Position numbers and translations under genes: made by a program. DNA of 64,000 bases from contig NZ_MUZU01000002.1 of assembly GCF_002000085.1 (NCBI RefSeq), forward strand, positions 62,001 to 126,000, given 5' to 3'. This DNA comes from Pseudocolwellia agarivorans. GTDB taxonomy: Bacteria; Pseudomonadota; Gammaproteobacteria; Enterobacterales; Alteromonadaceae. This document shows positions 55,555 to 64,000 of the stretch, in pieces (position 1 is the stretch's first letter; the number at the start of each line of letters is the position of its first letter). Below the pieces are notes generated by a model. It had not been told where the DNA came from and searched no databases. It saw only the letters and a program-made list of their open reading frames with translations.

Positions 55555-55732
55555 AATCATTCCTAATTAAATTTATATTAAAATTCTGCCTATAAGGTTA
55601 GCGCATAATTAAACAAAGTCCACTAATATTTACATTTTATTAACATATGTAAAAATTTATTTTACTCAGAAACATTTTTTTTCCGTATAATAGCGCCCTT
55701 AAAATTATCTCACTATAAAGAAGGTTTTCACC

Positions 55733-56572
55733 TTGTTAAGTTACCGTCACGCCTTCCACGCCGGAAATTTTGCAGATGTGTTAAAACATGCTGTTTTAAC
55801 AAATGTACTTGAATATATGACAAGAAAAGATAAAGGTTACACTTATATCGACAGTCACTCAGGTGCTGGTATGTATCAACTCACCGAAGAGTACGCACAA
55901 AAAACGGGTGAATATAAACAAGGTATTGCGAAACTCATTAATAATGATGATATTCCTGAAGCGTTAGAAGAATATATCGCTCTTATTCAATCTTTTAACC
56001 AAGCTGAAGAACTTAAGCTTTATCCTGGCTCGCCTGCAGTAGCGAAAGAATTTTCTCGAAGACAAGACAGCGCTCATTTATTTGAACTTCATTCAACCGA
56101 CATTAACCACTTAACCGAGTTTTGTGAACGTTGGAGTAAATCTCACGTTAAACAATCTGATGGTTATCAAGGTATTTTATCTTTATTACCACCACCAAGC
56201 CGTCGTGGCGTAGTATTAATTGATCCACCATACGAGCTAAAAGAAGATTACACTAAAGCCGTTAAAACCATAATTAGTGCATATAAGAAATTTGCTACAG
56301 GTACTTATATATTATGGTATCCCGTGGTTACACGAGAACTTATTGATAAGATGAGAGAGCAATTTATCGCAAGTGATGTGAAAAATGTATTACAGGTAGA
56401 GTTTTGCATGCAAAAAGATACAGACGCATACGGGATGACAGGAACAGGTTTATTTGTGGTTAATCCACCTTGGCAATTGGCTCAACAACTAGAAATTATT
56501 TTACCGTATTTGAAAAATAAGCTGGGGAGTAGCGAAAGTAGTTTTAGTTTAGAGCAGATTATTGAAGAGTAA
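55733..56572 (+). CDS. rlmJ: 23S rRNA (adenine2030-N6)-methyltransferase RlmJ
   Basis: 279-residue methyltransferase. The N-terminal YRHAFHAGNFADVLKH, DSHSGAGMYQL (SAM site) and the catalytic VLIDPPYE motif near residue 162 match RlmJ. It uses a TTG start, as is common in this family, with AAGG upstream. Confidence 0.95.
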   Translation: MLSYRHAFHAGNFADVLKHAVLTNVLEYMTRKDKGYTYIDSHSGAGMYQLTEEYAQKTGEYKQGIAKLINNDDIPEALEEYIALIQSFNQAEELKLYPGSPAVAKEFSRRQDSAHLFELHSTDINHLTEFCERWSKSHVKQSDGYQGILSLLPPPSRRGVVLIDPPYELKEDYTKAVKTIISAYKKFATGTYILWYPVVTRELIDKMREQFIASDVKNVLQVEFCMQKDTDAYGMTGTGLFVVNPPWQLAQQLEIILPYLKNKLGSSESSFSLEQIIEE

Positions 56573-56593
56573 TTAGTTTTATTTCGCTGTTAT

Positions 56594-57010
56594 TTATTCA
56601 GACCGATAGGTTTTGTGTTTAGCTAAATCATCGTTTATCTCAACCCAGCTTGCTTTTGATTCAGTAAATATATGTGCATCAGGCTTTATGCCTTCAATAT
56701 TATCTACATGATCAAAAGCAGCTAACGATACCTCAATCGTTTTATCGTTTCGATTATATTCAGATTCAAAAAATAAACTAGCACCACAAACGTTACAGAA
56801 GCTTCGTACAGTTTTGTTCTCAGATGTATAAGAAGAAAGGAGTTCTTTGCCTGATAGCCAATGAAATTGATGGAGTTTAACTTCAACGAACGTTGAAAAT
56901 GCGGCACCATGAAACTTTTGACACATGGTGCAGTGGCAATGCCCTACAAGTGGTTCAAACTTATTAACCTTAAATCTGATCCCTTTACATAAACAACTGC
57001 CTGTATTCAT
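56594..57010 (-). CDS. GFA/CENP-V-family zinc protein
   Basis: 138-residue protein of the glutathione-dependent formaldehyde-activating (GFA)-like/CENP-V fold. Zinc ligands are CLC near residue 5, CHCTMC near residue 26 and CNVC near residue 72. Members are mostly of unknown function, so the family name should not be read as evidence for formaldehyde metabolism here. It lies between rlmJ and a DEAD-box helicase gene. Confidence 0.85.
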   Translation of the reverse strand: MNTGSCLCKGIRFKVNKFEPLVGHCHCTMCQKFHGAAFSTFVEVKLHQFHWLSGKELLSSYTSENKTVRSFCNVCGASLFFESEYNRNDKTIEVSLAAFDHVDNIEGIKPDAHIFTESKASWVEINDDLAKHKTYRSE

Positions 57011-57032
57011 ACTACTTTTATTCCTAATTTAA

Positions 57033-58376
57033 CTAATCTTGCTCATTTTCATCTCGTTCTTGCAAAGCGCTTTGCTTACGCATAATAGGTCTATGCCCTG
57101 CTTCTTCACTAACAAATTGCTTTTTAACCATTTTACGTGCTTTGGGTTTGTTTTCTGTTCGCGCTTTATCTTGTGTTTTCGCTTTAACAACCGCTTTAGG
57201 CTTCTTAGGTTTTATACCTTTAAACTTACCTTTTAACCCTTCTACTGAATCAAAAGTCACTTTTTGTTGTAGAAAGCCTTCCACGTTTTTCAAACTTACC
57301 CAATCTTTAGGGCCAACTAAAGAAATAGAATCACCTGTACTACCAGCTCTACCTGTACGACCTATACGGTGTACAAATTCTTCAGTATGTTTAGGCATAT
57401 CAAAGTTAATAACGTGAGATACATTAACAAGATCTAAACCACGCGAAGCCAGATCTGTTGTTACCAGCACTTTATGTTGGCCTTTACTAAAGCTTTCCAT
57501 AATTTGGTTACGTTGGCCTTGGTTTAGCTCTCCACTCAATGCAATAGAATCGTGGCCTTGTTCATTTAGCACTTGTGATAGTCGTTCGGTATCACTTCTT
57601 GTTGCGGTAAAAATAATAAGCTGTTGAATAGTTTCAGTGTTTAGAAAATGCTCTAGTAAGGCTTGTTTATGATCTAAGTTGTCACATAAATAAAAGCGTT
57701 TCGTAATGTCTTCATGCTCTGTATGACCTGCATTAATCGCAATACGCTTTGGTTTTTTTAATAACGCAGATGCAAAGTCGTTCACTTGTGCATGATCTAA
57801 GGTTGCTGAAAACATAAGAGTTTGGCGTTTACGGTGATCTGCAGCTTCATTAATTAAGGTCAGTTCTTTAGAAAAACCCAGATCTAACATACGATCTGCT
57901 TCATCTAAAATTAGTAACTCTAAACCATTTAGGTAGAAGTGACCTTGTTTTAAGTGATCGGCTAAACGCCCAGGTGTTGCAACAATAAAATGAGGGTCTT
58001 TTTCTATGGTTTTAACTTGGTCGTTAAAGTTTTCGCCACCTAAAATTAATACAGCTTTAAATTGCGAAGATGAAGTAAACATTCGTAATTGACTAAACAC
58101 TTGTTTAGCTAATTCTCGTGTTGGCGTTAAAATAAGTACACGTGGGTCTCTTTTACTCAACGCCCGGTTTCTAGTTAATCGCTGCATGGCAGGAATAATA
58201 AAGGCTAACGTTTTGCCCGAACCTGTTTTAGATGAGGCAATTAAGTCATGACCTTTCATTGCAGCTGGTATTGCTTGCTGCTGTATTTCTGTTGGTGCAG
58301 TAAAACCTAAATGTTCAACTGTCGACATTAAACCGCTATCTAATCCAAAATCACTAAACTGCAAACGAAACTCCAA
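57033..58376 (-). CDS. DEAD-box RNA helicase
   Basis: 447-residue RNA helicase with all core motifs: Q motif GFTAPTEIQQQAIP, motif I SSKTGSGKT, motif Ia PTRELA, motif II DEAD, motif III SAT, and motif VI HRIGRTGR. A basic C-terminal tail rich in K and P (about residues 375-447) may bind RNA. It resembles SrmB/RhlE-type proteins, but the subgroup is not certain. Confidence 0.93.
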   Translation of the reverse strand: MEFRLQFSDFGLDSGLMSTVEHLGFTAPTEIQQQAIPAAMKGHDLIASSKTGSGKTLAFIIPAMQRLTRNRALSKRDPRVLILTPTRELAKQVFSQLRMFTSSSQFKAVLILGGENFNDQVKTIEKDPHFIVATPGRLADHLKQGHFYLNGLELLILDEADRMLDLGFSKELTLINEAADHRKRQTLMFSATLDHAQVNDFASALLKKPKRIAINAGHTEHEDITKRFYLCDNLDHKQALLEHFLNTETIQQLIIFTATRSDTERLSQVLNEQGHDSIALSGELNQGQRNQIMESFSKGQHKVLVTTDLASRGLDLVNVSHVINFDMPKHTEEFVHRIGRTGRAGSTGDSISLVGPKDWVSLKNVEGFLQQKVTFDSVEGLKGKFKGIKPKKPKAVVKAKTQDKARTENKPKARKMVKKQFVSEEAGHRPIMRKQSALQERDENEQD

Positions 58377-58575
58377 GGTAAAAATAATAAAAACAACTCA
58401 TCTATTATAACCTTTATATTGATAAGTAATGACAAGTATTTATGTTTGTAGCGCAAAAAATACGAGAGAACCAAAATATTGAATAGTTAATTTTTGATCC
58501 TTATTGTAAATTTAATCGTAAGGACACTATTATAGCCCTCTCTCCACTTACAATGACTTCAACTAAAGAGATTTT

Positions 58576-59487
58576 ATGTTTTTAAAAAGTAATCACGCTA
58601 TCGTTATAGGATGTTTATTGATTTGCGCCACTAACGTTAATGCTGAAGAGCAAAATAAAATTAAAAATATATCTGTTGAGCGGAACTTAAACGGATTTGA
58701 AAACCTTAATGAAACACTTTCTCTTTGGGAAGTTGGTGTAGGTGGTGGAGCAATTGAAGTTCCTAATTACCCAGCATCATCACAAAGAAACACAATAACA
58801 GCTGCAGCCCCCTATGTTGTTTATCGAGGAGATATATTCAGAGTCGGTGATGGAAATGGTGTTAGAGCCGTTGTGGTTGATAAAAATAATTTAGAAGCCG
58901 GCTTATCTTTTGGTGGTGCTTTTTCTGCTGACAGTGAAAACGGTACGGTTAGAGAAGGTATGCCGGAGCTTGATTTTTTATTAGAAATAGGCCCGCAAGC
59001 TATTTATAAACTTAAAGATTATAAATTTGAAAATGGTGGTAATGCCCGTTTAAACGCGAGGTTACAAGTGAGAGCAGCATTTTCAACTGACTTTTCAACC
59101 ATCGACGACCGAGGATTTGTACTTAATCCGGTTATAACTTACCAACAACGAGGTCGATTATTTGAAGGGACTGCTCTAAGTACTTCTATTGGTATGGTAT
59201 TCGCGACTGAACGCTTTCAAGATTACTTTTATGAGGTGTCTGATGAATTTGCTACTGACACTCGCCCAGCTTATAACGCAAAAAGCGGTTACTTAGGTAC
59301 AAGACTAAGACTTAGTGTATCGTTTCCAATAAGCGATAGTATTCGAGGTTTTGCAGGTATAGGCGCACAAATACACTCAGGCGCAGCCAATGAAAATAGT
59401 CCTTTATATGAAAAAGATATTACCTACAGTGCTTCTTTAGGTTTTGTTTGGCGATTATACAAAAGCGATAGTAAAGCCCATTGGTAA
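58576..59487 (+). CDS. MipA/OmpV-family outer-membrane protein
   Basis: 303-residue outer-membrane beta-barrel with a signal peptide (cut near NVNAEE, residue 24). The sequences WEVGVGGGAIEVPNYPAS and AAPYVVYRGDIFRV match the MipA/OmpV family. Members scaffold murein enzymes or mediate stress responses. It is single and followed by a bidirectional terminator. Confidence 0.9.
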   Translation: MFLKSNHAIVIGCLLICATNVNAEEQNKIKNISVERNLNGFENLNETLSLWEVGVGGGAIEVPNYPASSQRNTITAAAPYVVYRGDIFRVGDGNGVRAVVVDKNNLEAGLSFGGAFSADSENGTVREGMPELDFLLEIGPQAIYKLKDYKFENGGNARLNARLQVRAAFSTDFSTIDDRGFVLNPVITYQQRGRLFEGTALSTSIGMVFATERFQDYFYEVSDEFATDTRPAYNAKSGYLGTRLRLSVSFPISDSIRGFAGIGAQIHSGAANENSPLYEKDITYSASLGFVWRLYKSDSKAHW

Positions 59488-59504
59488 AATATTAAGCAAT
59501 AAAA

Positions 59505-59528
59505 AAGGCTAGCTTAAACGCTAGCCTT
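59505..59528. terminator. Bidirectional terminator
   Basis: AAGGCTAGC pairs with GCTAGCCTT (6-nt loop), flanked by A-run and T/A-rich sequence, between the MipA/OmpV and gltX genes. Confidence 0.87.
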
Positions 59529-59547
59529 TAAAAAAGTTAAAAAGTTA

Positions 59548-60966
59548 TTAACCAGCGCTATTCGCGATTCTTTCTTCTACAACTTGTAATGCAAAATCAA
59601 TACGTGAAAGTACTTTGTTTTTATCTAATAAAGCTAAAGTTATATCTAAAGAAGGTGAATTTCCACCACCTGTAGCAGCAACGCGTAAAGGCATTCCCAC
59701 TTTCCCCATACCTACTTCTAATTCTGTTGCTGTGTCGTTAATAGCAGCGTGTATTAGCTCAGGAGTCCATTCAGCCAATGCAGCTAGTTTAGCTTTAACT
59801 AAAATTAGCGGCTCTTTAACCACTGGGCGTAAATGCTTTTTAACTGAAGTAGCATCTAATTCAGAAAAGTCTTCATAAAAGTAACGGCTGATTTGTGCCA
59901 TTTCTTTTAATGTTTTAACACGGTCTGCTTGAATTTTTACGATTTCAGCAAGTGCTGGACCGTTTTCAGTGCTTATACCCTGTTCGTCCATATGCCATTT
60001 TAAATGAGTAGCTACGTACTCAGGATCCATTGTTTTCATGTAATGTTGGTTAACCCAGATAAGTTTGTCTGTGTTAAAACCTGACGGTGCACGATTACAA
60101 TCTTTTAGATCAAATAATTCAATCATTTCTTCACGAGAGAAAATTTCTTTATCACCATGCGACCAACCTAAACGAACTAAATAGTTCAATAGCGCTTCAG
60201 GTAAATAACCATCATCGCGATATTGCATAACACCAACAGCACCATGACGTTTAGATAAACGTTTACCGTCATCACCTAAAATCATTGGAATATGAGCATA
60301 TTCAGGTAATGTAGCGCCTAATGCTTTAAGAATATTAATTTGCTTAGGCGTATTACTAATATGATCATCACCACGAACAACATGCGTTACTTTCATATCC
60401 CAGTCATCTACAACAACCGTTAAGTTATATGTGGGTGTACCGTCTGAACGAGCAATAATTAAATCGTCAAGCTGGTCGTTACTAATGGTTATATCACCTT
60501 TAACCATATCTTTAATAACAACATCACCGCCAATGGGGTTTTTAAAGCGAATAACAAAAGGTTTGTCTTCTGGGTAATCAGTACGTTCGCGCCATAAACC
60601 ATTGTACTTTTCAATTTCTCCTTTCGCTTTTGCTTCTTCACGCATTGCTTCAACTTCTTCAGCAGTAGAATAACAACGGTAAGCGTTTCCTGAAGCAAGT
60701 AGCTGTTCAATCACTTCTTTATAACGATCAAAACGTTTAGTTTGAAAATAAGGGCCGTGTGTCCACTCAAGATTCAACCAATTCATACCATCCATAATAG
60801 CGTCAACAGATTCTTGAGTTGAGCGTTCTATATCAGTATCTTCAATACGAAGAATAAAATCTCCGCCATTTTTTTGAGCGTATAACCAGCTATATAAAGC
60901 TGTGCGAGCACCACCTACGTGTAAATAACCTGTAGGGCTTGGAGCGAAACGTGTTGTTAAAGTCAT
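59548..60966 (-). CDS. gltX: Glutamyl-tRNA synthetase
   Basis: 472-residue class I synthetase that charges tRNA-Glu. The HIGH-equivalent is in [15 protein letters not shown] (residues 8-22) and the KMSKS-equivalent is KRLSKRHG near residue 240. Length and layout match E. coli GltX. The gene diverges from the tRNA-Val cluster, the same arrangement as gltX and valUXY in E. coli, which supports a vertically inherited neighbourhood. Confidence 0.97.
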   Translation of the reverse strand: MTLTTRFAPSPTGYLHVGGARTALYSWLYAQKNGGDFILRIEDTDIERSTQESVDAIMDGMNWLNLEWTHGPYFQTKRFDRYKEVIEQLLASGNAYRCYSTAEEVEAMREEAKAKGEIEKYNGLWRERTDYPEDKPFVIRFKNPIGGDVVIKDMVKGDITISNDQLDDLIIARSDGTPTYNLTVVVDDWDMKVTHVVRGDDHISNTPKQINILKALGATLPEYAHIPMILGDDGKRLSKRHGAVGVMQYRDDGYLPEALLNYLVRLGWSHGDKEIFSREEMIELFDLKDCNRAPSGFNTDKLIWVNQHYMKTMDPEYVATHLKWHMDEQGISTENGPALAEIVKIQADRVKTLKEMAQISRYFYEDFSELDATSVKKHLRPVVKEPLILVKAKLAALAEWTPELIHAAINDTATELEVGMGKVGMPLRVAATGGGNSPSLDITLALLDKNKVLSRIDFALQVVEERIANSAG

Positions 60967-61194
60967 ATGAGTCTCACGAAAGAAGCTAACGTAATTGATA
61001 ATTTCAATGGATTAGCAGAAGTTGTTCAAAAATAATTGGCAATATTTTAACAGGCTAACGAAACTAATACACCTTTTGTATAGCCTTGTGCCCAATTGTT
61101 TTCCAACAAAAGAATACAAATTAATCAGGATGTTGAAAATACGAGCACTTAATCAATAATATTAAAAAAAGTTAAAAAAAAGGCTTTGTTTTTG

Positions 61195-61222
61195 TTGACA
61201 GCTTTTTGGATCTCCCTATAAT
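61195..61222 (+). promoter_or_regulatory. Strong sigma-70 promoter of the tRNA-Val operon
   Basis: TTGACA at 61195-61200 and TATAAT at 61217-61222, both perfect consensus hexamers with 16-bp spacing, followed by a GC-rich discriminator (ACGCCCCC) typical of stringently controlled stable-RNA promoters. It lies 17 bases before the first tRNA. Confidence 0.9.
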
Positions 61223-61238
61223 ACGCCCCCACAGAGAC

Positions 61239-61314
61239 GGACGATTAGCTCAGTTGGGAGAGCACCGCCCTTACAAGGCGGGGGTCACTGGTTCAAGCCC
61301 AGTATCGTCCACCA
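61239..61314 (+). tRNA. tRNA-Val(UAC), copy 1
   Basis: 76-nt tRNA with acceptor pair GGACGAT/ATCGTCC, D-arm, anticodon loop CTTACAA (anticodon TAC, valine), T-loop GTTCAAG and encoded CCA. Confidence 0.97.
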
Positions 61315-61353
61315 TTCTGCTTTTATGATGGACACTCTGTATTTTAAATGATT

Positions 61354-61429
61354 GGACGATTAGCTCAGTTGGGAGAGCACCGCCCTTACAAGGCGGGGGT
61401 CACTGGTTCAAGCCCAGTATCGTCCACCA
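61354..61429 (+). tRNA. tRNA-Val(UAC), copy 2
   Basis: Identical in sequence to copy 1, including the encoded CCA; separated by 39 bases. Confidence 0.97.
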
Positions 61430-61468
61430 ATCATTTAACCCTACATTCATATCATACCTAGTATATAT

Positions 61469-61544
61469 GGACGATTAGCTCAGTTGGGAGAGCACCGCCC
61501 TTACAAGGCGGGGGTCACTGGTTCAAGCCCAGTATCGTCCACCA
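61469..61544 (+). tRNA. tRNA-Val(UAC), copy 3
   Basis: Identical to copies 1 and 2, separated by 39 bases from copy 2. The last intact copy before the decayed repeats. Confidence 0.97.
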
Positions 61545-61678
61545 TTATTTAAAACCTCATGTCTAATTAAAATTTTTATAAATATAATTAAATAGTTACT
61601 ATTCTATTTGCGATGCTAGCACCTTCTACTCTTTACAACCCACGCCAGTCAATGGTTCAAGCCCAGTATCGTCCACCA
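61545..61678 (+). repeat. 134-bp tandem unit A, copy 1, with a 3' tRNA-Val remnant
   Basis: A 134-bp unit ending in a degenerate tRNA-Val 3' half (61618-61678). The last 31 nt (61648-61678) match the T-arm, acceptor strand and CCA of the intact tRNAs with one base change. The upstream part resembles a decayed anticodon arm (AGCACC...TTTACAA). Confidence 0.85.
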
Positions 61679-61812
61679 TTATTTAAAACCTCATATCTAA
61701 TTAAAATTTTTATAAATATAATTAAATAGTTACTATTCTATTTGCGATGCTAGCACCTTCTACTCTTTACAACCCGCACCAGTCACTGGTTCAAGCCCAG
61801 TATCGTCCACCA
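61679..61812 (+). repeat. 134-bp tandem unit A, copy 2
   Basis: Same length as copy 1 and nearly identical. Its tRNA-like end (61782-61812) matches the intact 3' end perfectly, including CCA. Confidence 0.85.
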
Positions 61813-61919
61813 ATATTTTAAATTATCCAAAACAACATACAAAACACTATAAAGTTAAAACACCTTCTACTCTTTACAACCCGCACCAGTCAATGGTTCA
61901 AGCCCAGTATCGTCCAACA
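61813..61919 (+). repeat. 107-bp tandem unit B, copy 1
   Basis: Different spacer from unit A but the same degenerate tRNA-Val 3' half (61861-61919). The terminal CCA has become ACA. Confidence 0.8.
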
Positions 61920-61999
61920 TTATTTTAAATTATCCAAAACAACATACAAAACACTATAAAGTTAAAACACCTTCTACTCTTTACAACTCGCGCTACTCA
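61920..61999 (+). repeat. Unit B, copy 2, decayed
   Basis: Same spacer as unit B copy 1 for about 65 bases, but the tRNA-like end (near 61990) has diverged beyond recognition. The rest up to the DAHP synthase terminator has no recognised feature. Confidence 0.7.
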
Positions 62000-62072
62000 C
62001 TAAATGGATTTGAAGCCTGTACTTAGATTTTTTCGTGGTCACGAATACTTGTATATTGAATATTAGACAATA

Positions 62073-62098
62073 AAAAACCCACATGAATGTGGGTTTTT
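62073..62098 (-). terminator. Terminator of the DAHP synthase gene
   Basis: AAAAACCCACAT pairs with ATGTGGGTTTTT (2-nt loop), with A's and T's on the outer sides. It could also end the tRNA transcript. Confidence 0.9.
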
Positions 62099-62117
62099 AG
62101 ATACAAAAATTATCAAT

Positions 62118-63173
62118 CTATTTTGAACGACGTGCTGTTACTGCATCGTTAAGTTGCGCTAGCATGGTTTCAGTATCATCCCAACCAATACAGGCATCAG
62201 TAATACTTTGCCCGTAGGTTACAGCTTTACCATCAACTAAGTCTTGACGACCTTCAACAAGGTGACTTTCAACCATAACACCAAAAATGTTTTGATTGCC
62301 GTCTGCAATTTGTTGGCTAACATCTGTAGACACTAGCATTTGATTTTCAAATTTCTTACTACTATTGGCATGGCTAAAGTCAATCATGATACGAGTATTC
62401 AACTTAGATTTTTCTAATAGTTGAGTAACTTCGCTTACGCTATCGCGATCGAAGTTTGTGGTTTTACCGCCACGTAAAATAATGTGGCAATCTTTGTTAC
62501 CCGTTGTTTCTACAATGGCTGAATGACCAAATTTAGTTACTGACAAAAAGTGATGTGATGCAGCAGCTGAGCCAATAGCATCTACAGCTACTTTGATGGT
62601 TCCATCTGTGCCGTTTTTAAAACCTACAGGACATGATAAACCAGATGCTAATTCGCGATGTACTTGGCTTTCTGTAGTACGTGCTCCAATAGCACCCCAA
62701 CACATAAAATCAGCCATGTACTGAGGTGTGATCATATCTAAAAATTCGCCCGCAGTAGGTAAACCCATTTCATTTAAATCAAGTAATAGTTTACGACCAA
62801 TACGTAAACCATCATTTAATTTAAAGCTCTCGTCCATATAAGGGTCGTTGATTAGTCCTTTCCAACCAACTGTTGTACGTGGCTTTTCAAAATACACACG
62901 CATTACAACTTCTAAGTTGCTTTTGTATTTTTCGCGTAATTTAACTAAGCGTTGACCATATTCTATTGCAGCTTCAGGATCATGAATTGAACAAGGACCG
63001 ATCACAACTAATAAGCGATCGTCTTTCCCTTCCAGAATATTGTGAATCGCATCTCTACCTGCAATAACCGATTTTGATGCATTATCAGACGATGGAAATC
63101 GTTCAAGTAATGCTACAGGTGGTAATAAATCTTTAATATTATTGATACGTACATCATCGGTTTGGTTAAACAT
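62118..63173 (-). CDS. 3-deoxy-D-arabino-heptulosonate 7-phosphate (DAHP) synthase
   Basis: 351-residue class I DAHP synthase (AroF/AroG/AroH type), the first enzyme of the shikimate pathway. Family motifs are GPCSIHDPEAAIEYG near residue 57, KPRTTVGWKGLINDP near residue 97, GARTTESQVHRELASGLSCPVGFKNGTDG near residue 163 and MIDFSHANSSK near residue 265. Which aromatic amino acid inhibits it cannot be decided. It diverges from the adenosine deaminase gene, 221 bases apart. Confidence 0.95.
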   Translation of the reverse strand: MFNQTDDVRINNIKDLLPPVALLERFPSSDNASKSVIAGRDAIHNILEGKDDRLLVVIGPCSIHDPEAAIEYGQRLVKLREKYKSNLEVVMRVYFEKPRTTVGWKGLINDPYMDESFKLNDGLRIGRKLLLDLNEMGLPTAGEFLDMITPQYMADFMCWGAIGARTTESQVHRELASGLSCPVGFKNGTDGTIKVAVDAIGSAAASHHFLSVTKFGHSAIVETTGNKDCHIILRGGKTTNFDRDSVSEVTQLLEKSKLNTRIMIDFSHANSSKKFENQMLVSTDVSQQIADGNQNIFGVMVESHLVEGRQDLVDGKAVTYGQSITDACIGWDDTETMLAQLNDAVTARRSK

Positions 63174-63394
63174 AATAAGTTCTCTTCACTGCAAATTTCA
63201 TAAAATTTAGTAACGTTTAATTATCTGCCTATTTCATATCGGACATATAGATAACTAGCGAAAAATTAGCCGGACAATGTACCAATCTTCTACAAATATT
63301 ACTAGGGATAACGCTATAATAAATGAATTAAACCGTTACAAAATGGGTTAAACTTAATAATTATAATCTAAGAACTAAAGGAGACTCTATTTAA

Positions 63395-64000
63395 ATGATA
63401 AATCCAAACCTACCTCTTATCGATTTACACCGCCACTTAGACGGAAATATAAGAGCACAAACCATCTGGGAATTAGCTCAACAAAATAATATTGCTTTAC
63501 CTGTTAAGCACTTCGAAGACTTTATACCGCATGTTCAAATTATAGAAAGCGAACCTGATTTACTTGCTTTTCTCAAAAAACTTGATTGGGGCGTTAATGT
63601 ATTAGCGAGTTTAGATGATTGCAAACGTATAGCTTTTGAAAATGTTGAAGATGTATTTAACGCAGGAATTCATTACGCTGAATTAAGGTTTTCTCCTTAT
63701 TACATGTCTATGGCTTATAATCTGCCTATTGAAGATGTGGTTGCTGCAGTCATTGATGGTGTTAATGAAGGCATGAAAAAATATCCGGTTAAAATTAAGT
63801 TAATTGGTATTTTAAGTCGTACTTTTGGCGTAGAACAATGCCAAAAGGAGTTAAGCGCATTATTAGCACATAAAGATAAATTAATTGCTATCGACTTAGC
63901 TGGCGACGAATATAACTATCCTGGAGAGTTATTTACTAATCACTTTAAACAAGTAGCTAATGCTGATTTACACGTAACGATTCACGCGGGTGAAGCGGCA
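63395..64000 (+). CDS. add: Adenosine deaminase, truncated by the window end
   Basis: The first 202 codons of adenosine deaminase. The zinc-binding HxH is in DLHRHLDGN (residues 11-19), and the conserved [10 protein letters not shown] and IHAGEA motifs are seen; the gene runs past the window. AAGGAG stands before the ATG at 63395. It deaminates adenosine to inosine in purine salvage. Confidence 0.95.
   Translation, partial: MINPNLPLIDLHRHLDGNIRAQTIWELAQQNNIALPVKHFEDFIPHVQIIESEPDLLAFLKKLDWGVNVLASLDDCKRIAFENVEDVFNAGIHYAELRFSPYYMSMAYNLPIEDVVAAVIDGVNEGMKKYPVKIKLIGILSRTFGVEQCQKELSALLAHKDKLIAIDLAGDEYNYPGELFTNHFKQVANADLHVTIHAGEAA

Noticed and set aside
56594-57010. GFA protein as part of the suggested formaldehyde pathway.
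   Set aside because: It lies 27 kb away among housekeeping genes, and the GFA family name is not reliable evidence for formaldehyde chemistry.
61545-61999. Regular repeats of about 31 bases looked at first like a degenerate CRISPR array.
   Set aside because: The repeated part is the 3' end of tRNA-Val, the units are 107-134 bp with duplicated spacers, and no cas gene is nearby.
1-64000. Prophage, transposase or other complete mobile element.
   Set aside because: No integrase, transposase, capsid, tail or conjugation gene was recognised anywhere in the window; only small non-coding repeats and scars were found.

Overview
The window looks like a chromosome segment of a marine, agar-degrading gammaproteobacterium of the order Alteromonadales, most probably Colwelliaceae (Colwellia or Thalassotalea type). 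The grounds are AT-rich DNA, a typical gammaproteobacterial housekeeping set (sodB, grxD, gltX beside tRNA-Val genes, ygiQ, rlmJ, add), a marine-type sortase pair and a large agar utilisation locus. The genus assignment is an inference from gene content; no database was searched.

Layout. 1-2.8 kb: an Mpo1-like membrane protein and an oxidative-stress group (2-Cys peroxiredoxin, monothiol glutaredoxin, Fe-superoxide dismutase). 2.8-40 kb: the agar locus. It holds a GH117 anhydro-galactosidase with a sugar-porter transporter, three GH50 beta-agarase lipoproteins, a TonB-dependent receptor with a flavin-dependent halogenase-like protein and a SapC protein, and a VCBS/ASPIC lipoprotein. A four-gene operon contains every step from 3,6-anhydro-L-galactose (AHG) to 2-keto-3-deoxy-gluconate. 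There are also a PhyH dioxygenase, an SMP-30 lactonase-like lipoprotein, an NHL-repeat protein and three regulators (GntR/FCD, IclR, AraC). No KDG kinase, KDPG aldolase, GH16/GH86 endo-agarase, beta-galactosidase, sulfatase or cytochrome P450 is present here.

Within this locus, a class III-like alcohol dehydrogenase and an EstD/S-formylglutathione-hydrolase-like esterase (27.2-29.2 kb) could handle formaldehyde. An NAD(P)H ferredoxin-reductase and a membrane desaturase/hydroxylase fused to a C-terminal Rieske domain (32.2-34.7 kb) lie in the same orientation downstream of two agarases. Together they could form a P450-free route for oxidative demethylation of methylated agar or porphyran sugars. 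This is the most interesting hypothesis in the window.

A palindromic motif, TTGT(T/C)AACAA, appears eight times (plus one variant) in intergenic DNA of this locus, before most of the key genes, and I found it nowhere else by eye. It is the likely operator of the locus regulator, best guess the GntR/FCD protein at 8.6 kb. From 29.2 to 31.9 kb lies a patch of small unknown genes starting with a 34-bp direct repeat that regenerates the 3' end of the esterase gene, the mark of an insertion.

40.2-43.2 kb: a VIT/VWA sortase substrate and its sortase. 43.3-46.4 kb: a bufferin-type RiPP operon (BufA1 precursor, DUF692 MNIO enzyme BufB, DUF2063 partner BufC, DoxX protein) plus a YHS-domain protein, divergent from an AraC regulator. 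47.4-59.5 kb: DJ-1/PfpI protein, LysE exporter with its divergent LysR regulator, AlkB-like dioxygenase, YgiQ, ABC-F protein, MscS channel, RlmJ, GFA protein, DEAD-box helicase and MipA/OmpV. 59.5-64 kb: gltX, three identical tRNA-Val(UAC) genes followed by tandemly repeated 3'-half tRNA remnants, a DAHP synthase, and an adenosine deaminase cut by the window edge.
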